This document shows, in pieces, positions 1-8,427 of a DNA stretch of 64,000 nucleotides. The translations under genes and the position numbers were made by a program. Origin of the DNA: an uncultured Flavihumibacter sp. (GTDB lineage: Bacteria; Bacteroidota; Bacteroidia; Chitinophagales; Chitinophagaceae); the NCBI GenBank assembly GCA_902168105.1, contig CABHOY010000038.1, forward strand, positions 310,001 through 374,000. The letters are read 5' to 3'. Below the pieces are notes generated by a model, which made no database searches, was not told the origin of the DNA, and worked only from the letters and a program-made list of their open reading frames with translations. Every line of letters starts with the position of its first letter. Position 1 is the stretch's first letter.

Positions 1-1381
1 CGATAAGCAGCCATACAATAAGACGTATCCAGGTATCGAGTGGTAGTGAGAACATCATCAGCAGGCAGGTAAGGATGCCGAGTATCGGCACTAACGGTAC
101 AAATGGCGTTTTAAAGGCCCTGGGGATATCCGGCTGTTTGATACGCAGGATGATAACACCCAGGCAGACCATTACAAAGGCCAGCAGTGTCCCGATACTG
201 GTCATCTCTCCTACTACGTGAATAGGTACCAGTCCTGCGAAAAGGCTGATGAAGATACAGAGTACAATATTGGATTTGTAGGGAGTAGCGTAGCGCGGGT
301 GTAACTTAGAGAACACCTGTGGCAGCAGTCCGTCTTTACTCATGGAATAAAATACCCTGGACTGTCCCAGGAGATCGACCAGGATCACGGACGTATAACC
401 GATAAGAATAGCGGCTATTACTGCCAGGAACAGCCACTCATATGGTGTATGTGCAATAGCTACTGCCACAGGGGCAGCATTGTCCTTAAACTCGGTATAA
501 TGCGCCAACCCTGTCATTACATAGCCAAACAGTATAAAAAGAATGGTACAGATGATAAGGGAACCCAGAATGCCAATGGGCATATTCTTTTTGGGGTTCT
601 TCGTTTCCTGCGCCATCGTGGCTACGATATCGAAACCAATGAACACGAAGAACACGACACCAGCGCCCCGGAGGATACCGCTCACACCGAAATGCCCGAA
701 CTCACCCGTATTCTGTGGTATAAAAGGCTTGTAGTTTTCCGGATTGATATAGTGCCAACCTAACGCGATGAAGACCAGCACAACACTGATCTTCAGTGCT
801 ACGACGATGGCGTTGAACAAGGCGGAGCCTTTTGTTCCGAAGATAATGATGGAGGTAATGAAGACGATGATCAGTACTGCAGGCAGATTGATATACCCGT
901 GTATCTGTGTGCCATCTGCCAGTTTGATCAGCTCAAACGGTGATGTGACCAGTTGTGCCGGCAGGTGAATATTAAATTTGTCGAGAAAGGTAATCAGGTA
1001 TTTAGACCAGCTGATGCCTACTGTAGCGGCGCCTACGGAGTATTCCAGCACCAGGTCCCAGCCAATGATCCAGGCGAACAGTTCTCCCAGAGTCGCGTAA
1101 GCGTATGTGTAGGCACTACCGGCTACAGGTACCATTGAGGCCATTTCTGCGTAGCAAAGCGCGCTGAAGGCACAACCTACTGCGGCGAGAAGGAAAGACA
1201 GGATAACGGCGGGGCCGGTATTATTAGCGGCTGCAATGCCTGTCAGCGAGAAAAGTCCGGCGCCTATGATCACGCCGATACCTATTGCTATGAGATTAAT
1301 TCCCCCGAGATTACGTTTTAATGTGTTGGTCCCACTTTGAGCTGCTTCCAGCTGAAGACTTTCTATTGATTTTTTTAACAC
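1..1381 (-). CDS. Amino-acid permease, APC superfamily (3' part off the left edge)
   Basis: About 460 codons are open on the minus strand and run off the left edge, so the C-terminus is missing. The product is a multi-pass inner-membrane transporter that probably imports amino acids by cation symport or exchange. A short cytoplasmic N-terminus leads into the first helix with the APC signature GIGVIIGAGLF (residues about 33-43), and further hydrophobic helices continue to the edge. The start is a GTG at 1381, 21 nt after a strong Bacteroidota promoter; in-frame stops lie shortly upstream and no ATG is available. Its neighbours to the right are repeats, so it appears to be transcribed alone. 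The cationic amino-acid transporter subgroup is likely from overall resemblance, but the substrate cannot be read from the sequence. Confidence 0.85.
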   Translation of the reverse strand, partial: MLKKSIESLQLEAAQSGTNTLKRNLGGINLIAIGIGVIIGAGLFSLTGIAAANNTGPAVILSFLLAAVGCAFSALCYAEMASMVPVAGSAYTYAYATLGELFAWIIGWDLVLEYSVGAATVGISWSKYLITFLDKFNIHLPAQLVTSPFELIKLADGTQIHGYINLPAVLIIVFITSIIIFGTKGSALFNAIVVALKISVVLVFIALGWHYINPENYKPFIPQNTGEFGHFGVSGILRGAGVVFFVFIGFDIVATMAQETKNPKKNMPIGILGSLIICTILFILFGYVMTGLAHYTEFKDNAAPVAVAIAHTPYEWLFLAVIAAILIGYTSVILVDLLGQSRVFYSMSKDGLLPQVFSKLHPRYATPYKSNIVLCIFISLFAGLVPIHVVGEMTSIGTLLAFVMVCLGVIILRIKQPDIPRAFKTPFVPLVPILGILTCLLMMFSLPLDTWIRLIVWLLI

Positions 1382-1401
1382 AGGTAAAGTTGGTTTGGCT
1401 G

Positions 1402-1433
1402 CAAAGGTAACGGCTTCCTATTACCCTACAAAA
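1402..1433 (-). promoter_or_regulatory. Bacteroidota-type promoter of the permease gene
   Basis: On the minus strand TTG (1431-1429) is followed by exactly 19 nt and then TACCTTTG (1409-1402), a full match to the Bacteroidota -33/-7 consensus. Transcription would begin near 1395, giving a leader of roughly 15 nt before the GTG start at 1381. Confidence 0.75.
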
Positions 1434-1860
1434 TTAATAGGATGGTTCGGAAGTATTTTGGTTCTGTTAACATCTCATTAACGAGAACATTCATCCTGTT
1501 TTATAACTTCGACAATATATTTCATAGGTATAGGGATATCAGACAGCTGCTCTTTATAGGGCGGCTTATTTTTTACAACTGCTTTTAGCGTTGATCCATG
1601 CCGTGAGAATAGCTGTGCCTTTTTATGTTATTGCCGACGAAATGCCTGTAGATCTTGATGTTAGAGGAATTACCAGCGATAATTTAATTTGAAACGTTCC
1701 TGTGGAGCGTGTCTCGAAATGATTTCTTCATTTCTATTTTTTCCGGGATTGAGATTTTTGTTAATGATATTGTTTTAAACGATCACCGTTAAAGGTGCGG
1801 ATTTGTGCTGCGGGTTGTGCGGGGATGTGTATGTGGGTTTAACGGCATTTGTAAAGGTTT

Positions 1861-2040
1861 GTATTTGGGCTCACGGTTATTCGTCGCAGGGCTGCATTTC
1901 TTTGCGTATTTGAAAAGGTATTTGGGCTCACGGTTATTATAGCGCTGACCTTCTAGCTCACGGTCGCAGGGCTGCATCTCTTTGCGTATTTGAAAGGTAT
2001 TTGGGCTCACGGTTATTATAGCGCTGACCTTCTAGCTCAC
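1861..2040. repeat. Short direct repeats in a gene-free stretch
   Basis: The gene-free stretch 1434-2755 begins with about 430 nt in which nothing is recognised. From 1861 a unit starting GTATTTGGGCTCACGGTTAT occurs three times (starts 1861, 1918 and 1997). The second unit is longer than the first (79 versus 57 nt) because it also contains the GCTGACCTTCTAGCTCA segment found at the edge of the larger dispersed repeat beginning at 2023. The 73-residue minus-strand reading frame across it is a by-product of the repetition. Confidence 0.8.
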
Positions 2041-2213
2041 GGTCGCAAGTGGGATCACTGGCTGTAGTTCTTTGAAGTTCCTTGCTATGTAGCTTTGATT
2101 TGGCGGTTGGGCTTTGGGAATTCTATTTAAACCCCTGGTACATCGTATTGAGCATACTTCAAATAACTAAGGCCAGTGATTCCCACCTGCGCCGCTCACT
2201 GCGGCCGGTCTCC
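2023..2213 (+). repeat. Dispersed about 190-bp repeat, copy A
   Basis: This copy begins with GCTGACCTTCTAGCTCACGG and ends with GCGGCCGGTCTCC. The same sequence, somewhat diverged, lies inverted at 3176-3366 and direct at 18519-18707. Inside the unit GTGGGATCACTGGC near the left end and GGCCAGTGATTCCCAC near the right end are imperfect inverted repeats, so one copy could fold on itself like a MITE or REP-type element. It has no coding capacity. Together with the inverted copy at 3176 it brackets the small gene at 2779. Confidence 0.8.
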
Positions 2214-2670
2214 CTATCTATAGCTGGTCGACCTATTACGTTTTGTGGATGGTAGATGTTATGTATATAGGCCGGTATAAATAGCATACTTGCATAAACA
2301 GATTAATGCCATAAACGATATATATCATGCGGCCAGCCAACCTACCTATAGCAGGATGACCTATACGTTTTGTGGATGGCAGATGTTATGTATAAGGACT
2401 TGTATAAACAGCATGATGATATAAACACTTAATCCCGTAAACGGCATATATCATGCGGCCGGTCTCCCTACCTTACCTATAGCTGGATGACCTATTACCT
2501 TTTGTGATGACAGATGTTATGTATAAGGACTTGTATAAACAGCATGATGATATAAACACTTAATCCCGTAAACGGCATATATCATGCGGCCGGTCTCCCT
2601 ACCCTACCTATAGCTGGATGACTTATTACCTTTTGTGATGGCAGATGTTATGTATATGGACCGGCATAAA
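2196..2670. repeat. Tandem repeat, period about 130 bp, three to four units
   Basis: The marker TATAGC recurs at 2219, 2347, 2478 and 2609, that is, at spacings of 128, 131 and 131 nt. The flanking text repeats with it: GCGGCCGGTCTCCCTA, a pyrimidine-rich block, GATGACCTATTAC, GATGTTATGTATA, and TATAAACAGCAT-like stretches. The third and fourth units are nearly identical, so that duplication is probably recent. The last unit decays after 2660 into short GGCATAA repeats. The unit shares its GCGGCCGGTCTCC segment with the end of the dispersed repeat to its left. Confidence 0.85.
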
Positions 2671-2755
2671 CGGCATAAATGGCATAAGCGGCAATAAAGT
2701 ACGCTTTAAACAGGGCGTTAACCCGACGCTACTACGACGTATCCCCTTAGTATTC

Positions 2756-2763
2756 TACATTTG
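2756..2763 (+). promoter_or_regulatory. -7 element TACATTTG of the gene at 2779
   Basis: TACATTTG fits TAnnTTTG fully; no good TTG is seen 19 nt upstream. Transcription would start near 2770, which excludes the upstream TTG start at 2761 and supports the ATG at 2779. Confidence 0.5.
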
Positions 2764-2778
2764 TATAAACTAAATAAT

Positions 2779-3357
2779 ATGCCCAAAATTGCTGATGGTG
2801 TACCTCCCTTTGTAGGTACCAGGGACAATCTCACAATATACCTTATGAACGGCGAGTATATCATCCGTACTAAAAGTTCACTTACTGGCAAACGTGTTAA
2901 ACGTGATCCGGCTTTTGCTAAAACAATGATGTATGCGGGATGGCTTAAACTGGGTGCACGTATTGCTTCACACATATATAGGCAAATACCTGCTGATGAA
3001 CGTGTGTATAAACAATATCGTGAACTTACAGGGAAGGCGATGTCCCTGTTAAAAGAGGGATTTAATACAGGGGATGTCATTACTATGCTGGAAGCCGTTT
3101 ATCTCCCCTTGCCAGTAGAAAAGTGTAGCCATGTGAGTATACGTAAGCCTGAAAGAGAACTGCCTTGCTATAACCGGGGAGACCGCCCGCAGCGAGCGGT
3201 GCAGGTGGGAATCACTGGCCTTAGTTATTTGAAGTATGCTGACGCGACAGATAGGGGTTTAATAGAATTACTAATAGCTCAACCGCCAAACCAAAGCTAC
3301 ATAGCAAGGAGCTTCAAAGAACTACAGCCAGTGATCCCACCTGCAACCGTGAGCTAG
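2779..3357 (+). CDS. Conserved Bacteroidota small protein of unknown function, C-terminus run into a repeat
   Basis: The product has 192 residues from the ATG at 2779. Residues 1 to about 120 resemble a short, basic hypothetical family that I recall as common in Bacteroidota: a GTRDNLTIYLMNGEYIIRTK-like start followed by KRVKRDPAF and a helical stretch ending LLKEG. I know no function for it. There is no signal peptide, membrane helix or catalytic motif. From about residue 133 the frame is encoded by the inverted dispersed repeat (copy B), so the last 60 or so residues are probably an accidental extension; the ancestral stop would have been near 3170. The unit is bracketed by two inverted copies of the dispersed repeat. 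Confidence 0.6.
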   Translation: MPKIADGVPPFVGTRDNLTIYLMNGEYIIRTKSSLTGKRVKRDPAFAKTMMYAGWLKLGARIASHIYRQIPADERVYKQYRELTGKAMSLLKEGFNTGDVITMLEAVYLPLPVEKCSHVSIRKPERELPCYNRGDRPQRAVQVGITGLSYLKYADATDRGLIELLIAQPPNQSYIARSFKELQPVIPPATVS

Positions 3358-3366
3358 AAGGTCAGC
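3176..3366 (-). repeat. Dispersed about 190-bp repeat, copy B (inverted relative to copy A)
   Basis: This is the reverse complement of copy A at 2023-2213 with scattered changes: GGAGACCGCCCGC at its left, GTGGGAATCACTGGCC, and CGTGAGCTAGAAGGTCAGCG at its right. A further partial copy of the right-hand 55 nt follows at 3415-3469 and a degraded one at about 3505-3569. Copies A and B together form terminal inverted repeats around a unit of about 1.34 kb. Confidence 0.8.
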
Positions 3367-3771
3367 GCCGGAATAATCGTAAGTCCAGATACCAGTCAAG
3401 CCATAGCAAGGGCTTCAAAGAACTACAGCCAGTGATCCCACCTGCAACCGTGAGCTAGAAGGTCAGCGGAGAATAATCGTAAGTCGAAATACCAGCTAAG
3501 TCATAGCAAGGGCTTCAAAGAATACAACCAGTACTCGTACCTGCAACACGGAGAATGAAGGTCAGCGCCAATAACAGTTACTGAAGAAGTGACGAAAATT
3601 ATTATACTCATATAGTTTAGGCGTAAAAGATAATATAGATTTTACCTATTAAAATATAGATTTAATTGTTTTCATTTATATCTTCAATATTATTACTTTA
3701 GCAATCCACGTAAAATTTAAGACACATAATAAGAAGCAACTTCTTTCTTACAATACCCTAAACTTGTAAAA
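3367..3771. other. Gene-free stretch upstream of katG
   Basis: The first 200 nt hold the two partial repeat copies. The rest (3590-3771) is AT-rich and must contain the katG promoter. TACTTTAG at 3694-3701 matches TAnnTTTG at seven of eight positions, but I see no convincing -33 element, so the promoter assignment is weak. No open reading frame of interest is present. Confidence 0.5.
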
Positions 3772-6051
3772 ATGGGAACAGAAACAACTAATGACATCAG
3801 TAAATGCCCGTTTCACAATGGCACTTTGAAACAGAATGCAGGCGGTGGCGGTACCAGGAATCGTGACTGGTGGCCGGAGCAGTTAAAACTGAACATCCTG
3901 CGTCAGCATTCATCCCTGTCAAATCCGATGGAGGATAATTTCAACTATGCTGAAGCTTTCAAAAGCCTCGACCTGGAAGCCGTTAAGAAAGACCTTCATG
4001 CGCTTATGACGGATTCTCAGGACTGGTGGCCTGCCGACTTTGGGCATTACGGTCCGCTGTTCGTAAGGATGGCATGGCATAGTGCAGGTACCTACCGCGT
4101 ATTTGACGGCCGTGGCGGCGGTGGTTCCGGACAGCAACGTTTCGCCCCGCTTAACAGCTGGCCTGATAACGTGAGCCTTGATAAGGCCCGCAGACTGCTG
4201 TGGCCTATCAAACAGAAATATGGCCGTAACCTTTCATGGGCGGACCTGCTGATCCTTACTGGTAACGTCGCCCTGGAGTCAATGGGTTTCAAAACATTCG
4301 GCTTTGCTGGTGGTCGTGAAGACAAATGGGAATCAGAAGAAGATGTGTATTGGGGTTCTGAAACCACCTGGTTGGGTGGTGATCTGCGTTATGCGCACGG
4401 TTCACCAGGTGTGGAAGGACATGGGGTACTTGTATCTGACGATGATGCAGATGGTGACATCCACTCACGTAACCTCGAGAAACCACTTGGCGCTGTACAA
4501 ATGGGATTGATCTATGTGAATCCGGAAGGTCCTGATGGTAATCCTGATCCTATTGCTGCTGCTAAAGATATCCGCGATACTTTTGGCCGTATGGCAATGA
4601 ATGATGAAGAAACCGTTGCACTGATCGCAGGTGGGCACAGCTTTGGTAAAACGCACGGTGCAGCCCCTTCTTCCAATGTAGGTAAAGAGCCTGAAGCTGC
4701 CGGACTGGAAGCACAGGGCCTCGGCTGGAGCAATAGTTACGGTTCAGGTAAAGGTGCTGACACTATTACCAGCGGACTTGAAGTAACATGGACTACTACG
4801 CCAACCAAATGGAGCAATAACTTCTTCGAAAACCTGTTCGGCTTTGAGTGGGAACTTTCCAAGAGCCCTGCCGGTGCGCATCAGTGGGTAGCAAAGAATG
4901 CAGATAATATCATTCCGCATGCTTTTGATGATTCAAAGAAAATTTTACCGGGTATGCTTACTACCGACCTCTCTCTGAGGTTCGACCCGGTTTACGAAAA
5001 AATATCCAGGCGCTTCCTGGAAAATCCGGATGAATTTGCAGATGCTTTTGCCCGTGCATGGTTTAAATTGACACACCGTGATATGGGTCCCCGTGAACGC
5101 TACCTCGGTGCTGATGCACCACAGGAGGTACTGATCTGGCAGGACCCTATTCCAGCTGTAGACCATGCACTGATCAATGAAAATGATATCGCCACGCTGA
5201 AGGCGAAAGTACTGGAAGCCGGATTGAGCGTATCTGAACTTGTTTCCACAGCCTGGGCTTCTGCATCTACCTTCCGTGGCACTGATAAACGCGGTGGAGC
5301 GAATGGCGCACGTATACGCCTGGCGCCTCAAAGGTACTGGAGAGTGAACAATCCGCCGCAACTGCAGAAGGTATTGAATGCTCTGGAAGGTATTCAGAAA
5401 GAGTTCAACGGTGCGCAGACAGCCGGTAAGAAAGTTTCACTGGCAGACCTAATCGTACTGGCAGGTTGTGCTGGTGTTGAAAAAGCTGCCAAAGACGCCG
5501 GACAAACTGTTACGGTTCCTTTCACACCTGGCCGTATGGATGCTTCTCAGGAACAAACCGATGTTGAATCTGTTGGTTACCTGGAGCCTATTGCTGACGG
5601 TTTCCGTAACTATCGCAGAGCAAAATTCCGTGCCTCTACCGAGTCATTGCTGATAGATAAGGCTCATCTGCTTACACTGACAGCGCCTGAGTTAACAGTG
5701 CTGGTGGGTGGTATGCGTGTATTGAACGCTAACTTCGATGGTTCGGGCGATGGTGTGTTCACAACACGTCCCGGCGTACTTAGCAATGACTTCTTCGTAA
5801 ATCTTCTCGATATGAACACTGCATGGAAATCAGTATCTGCAGATCAGGAACTTTATGAAGGTATTGACCGTGCTACCGGTAAGACAAAATGGACAGCTAC
5901 ACGCGCTGATCTCGTGTTCGGTTCTAATGCAGAACTGAGGGCTATTGCTGAAGTATATGGAAGCAGTGACGCTCAAGGCAAACTTGTAAAAGACTTTGCT
6001 GCGGCATGGAATAAAGTGATGAATCTGGACAGGTTTGATCTGGTCGGATAG
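3772..6051 (+). CDS. katG: Catalase-peroxidase KatG
   Basis: The product is a bifunctional heme enzyme that dismutates hydrogen peroxide and also acts as a broad peroxidase; it protects the cytoplasm from oxidative stress. Its 759 residues are typical of the family, with two homologous peroxidase domains. Active-site residues are visible: distal R99, W102 and H103 in RMAWHSAGTYR, and the proximal heme histidine in ALIAGGHSFGKTHGA (about residues 282-296). The C-terminal half (from about 440) is the non-heme-binding duplicate. The tyrosine (about 250) and methionine of the Trp-Tyr-Met adduct appear conserved in the usual contexts, though I did not align them. There is no signal peptide. The gene ends in its own terminator, so it is probably monocistronic. 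Confidence 0.97.
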   Translation: MGTETTNDISKCPFHNGTLKQNAGGGGTRNRDWWPEQLKLNILRQHSSLSNPMEDNFNYAEAFKSLDLEAVKKDLHALMTDSQDWWPADFGHYGPLFVRMAWHSAGTYRVFDGRGGGGSGQQRFAPLNSWPDNVSLDKARRLLWPIKQKYGRNLSWADLLILTGNVALESMGFKTFGFAGGREDKWESEEDVYWGSETTWLGGDLRYAHGSPGVEGHGVLVSDDDADGDIHSRNLEKPLGAVQMGLIYVNPEGPDGNPDPIAAAKDIRDTFGRMAMNDEETVALIAGGHSFGKTHGAAPSSNVGKEPEAAGLEAQGLGWSNSYGSGKGADTITSGLEVTWTTTPTKWSNNFFENLFGFEWELSKSPAGAHQWVAKNADNIIPHAFDDSKKILPGMLTTDLSLRFDPVYEKISRRFLENPDEFADAFARAWFKLTHRDMGPRERYLGADAPQEVLIWQDPIPAVDHALINENDIATLKAKVLEAGLSVSELVSTAWASASTFRGTDKRGGANGARIRLAPQRYWRVNNPPQLQKVLNALEGIQKEFNGAQTAGKKVSLADLIVLAGCAGVEKAAKDAGQTVTVPFTPGRMDASQEQTDVESVGYLEPIADGFRNYRRAKFRASTESLLIDKAHLLTLTAPELTVLVGGMRVLNANFDGSGDGVFTTRPGVLSNDFFVNLLDMNTAWKSVSADQELYEGIDRATGKTKWTATRADLVFGSNAELRAIAEVYGSSDAQGKLVKDFAAAWNKVMNLDRFDLVG

Positions 6052-6073
6052 TATCAGGATATAATGATAAAGG

Positions 6074-6110
6074 AAAGGCTATTCCTGTCTGCGGACGGAA
6101 TAGCCTTTTT
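6074..6110 (+). terminator. Rho-independent terminator of katG
   Basis: AAAGGCTATTCC pairs perfectly with GGAATAGCCTTT across an 11-nt loop and is followed by a T-run (to 6110). It lies 20 nt after the katG stop. Confidence 0.9.
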
Positions 6111-6125
6111 CGATACCTTAGATAA

Positions 6126-7118
6126 ATGATACAGGAAGAAACCCCTCTTACCAATGAAGACATCCGGCTCCTCAAAACTGCGGCAAGGATTACGGGATTA
6201 CGGTGGTTGCTGCTATTATTATTCACTGCTATTACGCTCGTTCTGGCATCCCTCCTGCTGATGGCCGCCTGTGGCCGGCATACATCCCTTTACATTCCCG
6301 TTTCAATAGCCTGGCTGGTGATAATGTCTATCTGTTTTTTCATGTGGCGCCGTGCTCTGAAACAACGGCGTATTATCAGGTCCGGACTGCATGGAGGCAA
6401 AAAACGCCTGGTGAGGATAAAGATAAAAGCCCTTCACGCTTCCCATAAACGGGACAATCTACAGTATGTGAGCGCTAATCATGAGATCATTGAGGTGAAA
6501 GCCGCATTACCTGAAAAAAGCTTTTTCTACGAACAAAAGAACAGTTATCACCATGCGAACGTCAGCAACATCAGCGGACTGACCGGGCAGGAAGTGGTGC
6601 TGCATATCAGTACCGGAGGGAACATCCTGCTGAAAGCTGAATACCCACACACTCCTTACGGGGAGACGACGGCAAAGATCTCTGCGGATGATCTGCTGCT
6701 GATGAAGGAAAAGCAGTCCACACTGGTCAAGCTGTTCCTTACCGGCTGTACGGGTCTGGCCCTGATATTACTTCTTGGCGGTATTGCCAGAGGCTATTAT
6801 TCTAATCTGTATATCGTTATTGCCGCCATATATATCATCTTCTTCCTGCTGGCGACACCCGCTTATTACGTCTACAACAGTTACGCCCGGGCCGAGAGTA
6901 AGATCATCGTCCGTGGGAAAGTAACAGAGATCATCTCTACCGTACGGCATAACCAGGGTACCGGCGATGTTTATTACCGGGTCAGCGACAAGCTGTTCCT
7001 GGTCAGGCCTATTGAGAACCTGGGCACCAAAGTCCAGCCTGGCAATGAGGTAGAGCTTCATTTTATCCGCAAAAAGAACGGCCAGCGGGGCAGAATGCTG
7101 TATGATATAAAATGTTAG
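6126..7118 (+). CDS. Four-helix membrane protein of unknown function
   Basis: The product has 330 residues. Two hydrophobic segments lie near the N-terminus (about 26-48 and 55-74), followed by a basic, soluble region of about 120 residues. A second pair of helices (about 203-222 and 226-248) leads to a soluble C-terminal region of about 80 residues. The C-terminal part (GKVTEIISTVRHNQGTG, VQPGNEVELHF) has the look of a small beta domain, but I do not recognise the family. The gene stands between the katG terminator and the HxlR promoter, so it is probably a single transcription unit with its start in the short gap after 6110. No function is proposed. Confidence 0.75.
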   Translation: MIQEETPLTNEDIRLLKTAARITGLRWLLLLLFTAITLVLASLLLMAACGRHTSLYIPVSIAWLVIMSICFFMWRRALKQRRIIRSGLHGGKKRLVRIKIKALHASHKRDNLQYVSANHEIIEVKAALPEKSFFYEQKNSYHHANVSNISGLTGQEVVLHISTGGNILLKAEYPHTPYGETTAKISADDLLLMKEKQSTLVKLFLTGCTGLALILLLGGIARGYYSNLYIVIAAIYIIFFLLATPAYYVYNSYARAESKIIVRGKVTEIISTVRHNQGTGDVYYRVSDKLFLVRPIENLGTKVQPGNEVELHFIRKKNGQRGRMLYDIKC

Positions 7119-7120
7119 CC

Positions 7121-7147
7121 ACTAATAAAAAGTTAGTAGTAACTTTG
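7121..7147 (+). promoter_or_regulatory. hxlR-type promoter with inverted-repeat operator
   Basis: TAACTTTG (7140-7147) matches the -7 consensus. Just upstream ACTAA (7121-7125) and TTAGT (7133-7137) form an inverted repeat, and TTAGT/TTAGC motifs recur on both sides. Since the downstream gene encodes a small winged-helix regulator, this is a plausible autoregulatory site. The promoter overlaps the GTG at 7147, which rules that codon out as a start. Confidence 0.6.
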
Positions 7148-7167
7148 TGTTAGTTAAATCTGAACAA

Positions 7168-7554
7168 ATGTCTTTTAGAGGTCAAACACCATTAGGTGCG
7201 CAGCAATGCACAGAAGCTTTAGTAGCAGTAGGCGACGCGTTGTATGTAATAGGCGGAAAATGGAAATTAAGGATCATTATAGCCCTGTCTGAGGGGCATA
7301 CCAGGTTCAATGAGCTGCAACGCCGGGTAGAGGGTATTTCTGCCAGGGTATTGTCTAACGAGCTCAAAGACCTAGAGCTGAACAACTTCGTAACCAGGAC
7401 AGTGCAAACCGGCTCTCCCGTAATCGTGGAGTACAAGCTGACGGATTATAGTGACACACTGCAGGATGTACTCCGGGCATTGCAAAGCTGGGGCGCCATG
7501 CACCGGAAAACTATCAAGGAACGCATGCGGCAGGAAGCACTGGCCACCTCTTAA
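7168..7554 (+). CDS. HxlR-family winged-helix transcriptional regulator
   Basis: The product has 128 residues from the ATG at 7168. An in-frame GTG at 7147 lies inside the promoter -7 element and cannot be the start. The HxlR/MarR-like fold is visible: CTEALVAVGDALYVIGGKWK (residues about 13-32, where the family normally has Cys and GGKW), LSEGHTRFNELQRRV, the recognition-helix region GISARVLSNELKDLE, and the wing ending VEYKLTDYSDTL. HxlR proteins are dimeric, one-domain regulators that often respond to reactive electrophiles or oxidants through a conserved Cys, here C15. The AraC-type gene follows after 16 nt and is probably cotranscribed. Confidence 0.88.
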   Translation: MSFRGQTPLGAQQCTEALVAVGDALYVIGGKWKLRIIIALSEGHTRFNELQRRVEGISARVLSNELKDLELNNFVTRTVQTGSPVIVEYKLTDYSDTLQDVLRALQSWGAMHRKTIKERMRQEALATS

Positions 7555-7570
7555 ACACCACACCCCTATT

Positions 7571-8365
7571 ATGTTGTTAACCGATGGAAAATTCTACGGT
7601 AATACGGTTCACCGGCTTGAGTTGGAGCATTTCAATCTCACGCTGACGGCTTATGCATCAGATGCTCATCTGCCTAAACATCATCATGAGAATCCTTATC
7701 TCAGTTTACTGCTGGAAGGGAACTACGTGGAAAAAGGCGCTAAAGGCGAGACCATTATAGCCGGGGGCCATTCCATCTTCAGACCCGATGATCATGAACA
7801 TGCTAACATCTTTGACGGTCAGCCGGCAAAGTGCTTCAACCTGGAGCTGAAAAACAACATCGCCGGTACATTCAACCGGCAGATGAGGGCACATGATACG
7901 ATGGTCTTCAAACAATCTTTTCTTGATCTGTTCCTGCTGCACTACCGGTTTATAACGGGACATGCTGCTGATACGCTGGATATGCTTTCTTTCGAGATCG
8001 TTACCAGCCTGTTCGGGCAGGACCAGCTTAGCAGGTATGGACAGGCCACCTGGATCAGGACAATTACTGAGCGTATCAATGATATGCCGGATGAACAGCA
8101 CCTGGTGGATGCGCTGGCGGCAGAGGCCAATGTGCACCCGGTCTACATGCTACGGAAGTTCAAAGAGAAAACAGGCCTGCGCCTGTCGGAATATATTACC
8201 AGGGTGCGCCTGGAAAAGGCGGCCAACGGTATTGTAGCCGGTCATGATAACCTGACGGGCATCGGCTATAGCAGCGGATTCTATGACCAGAGCCACTTTA
8301 GCCGCAGTTTCAAAAGCTATTTCGGCGTCTCTCCCCGCGATTTCAGCAAAACGGTAAAAGGTTAG
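7571..8365 (+). CDS. AraC-family transcriptional regulator
   Basis: The product has 264 residues from the ATG at 7571. A longer frame opens at 7451 but overlaps hxlR by 104 nt and adds residues unlike the family. The N-terminal half carries a cupin-like sensor (HLPKHHHENPYLSLLLEG, then HSIFRPDDHEH). The C-terminal 100 residues have two helix-turn-helix motifs typical of AraC, the second being GIGYSSGFYDQSHFSRSFKS followed by FGVSPRDF. It lies 16 nt behind the HxlR-type gene, so the two regulators form an operon. The effector and target genes are unknown. The histidine cluster H37-H40 could bind a metal or be structural. Confidence 0.9.
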   Translation: MLLTDGKFYGNTVHRLELEHFNLTLTAYASDAHLPKHHHENPYLSLLLEGNYVEKGAKGETIIAGGHSIFRPDDHEHANIFDGQPAKCFNLELKNNIAGTFNRQMRAHDTMVFKQSFLDLFLLHYRFITGHAADTLDMLSFEIVTSLFGQDQLSRYGQATWIRTITERINDMPDEQHLVDALAAEANVHPVYMLRKFKEKTGLRLSEYITRVRLEKAANGIVAGHDNLTGIGYSSGFYDQSHFSRSFKSYFGVSPRDFSKTVKG

Positions 8366-8396
8366 TTCTGTACAAGTTTATCCTTTACGGGTGTAC

Positions 8397-8404
8397 TTAC
8401 TTTG
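8397..8404 (+). promoter_or_regulatory. Probable -7 element before the gene at 8428
   Basis: TTACTTTG matches TAnnTTTG at seven of eight positions and lies 24 nt before the ATG, the same spacing as at the other promoters seen here. No clear -33 element is visible. Confidence 0.4.
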
Positions 8405-8427
8405 CCAATAAGTAAGACCCGTAAAAT

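Noticed and set aside
449..1138. Plus-strand reading frames of 60-104 codons
   Set aside because: They lie opposite a continuous permease frame with clear membrane helices on the minus strand.
1789..2010. Minus-strand frame of 73 codons
   Set aside because: It consists of the direct repeats read in frame (NNREPKY repeated), with no gene-like composition.
2196..2670. CRISPR array
   Set aside because: The repeat unit is about 130 bp without short regular repeats and unique spacers, and no cas genes are present.
2023..3366. Insertion sequence with a known transposase
   Set aside because: The enclosed gene has no DDE, HUH or serine/tyrosine recombinase motif, so only an unclassified repeat-flanked unit is reported.
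7147..7167. GTG at 7147 as start of the HxlR gene
   Set aside because: It overlaps the -7 promoter element, so it cannot be in the transcript.
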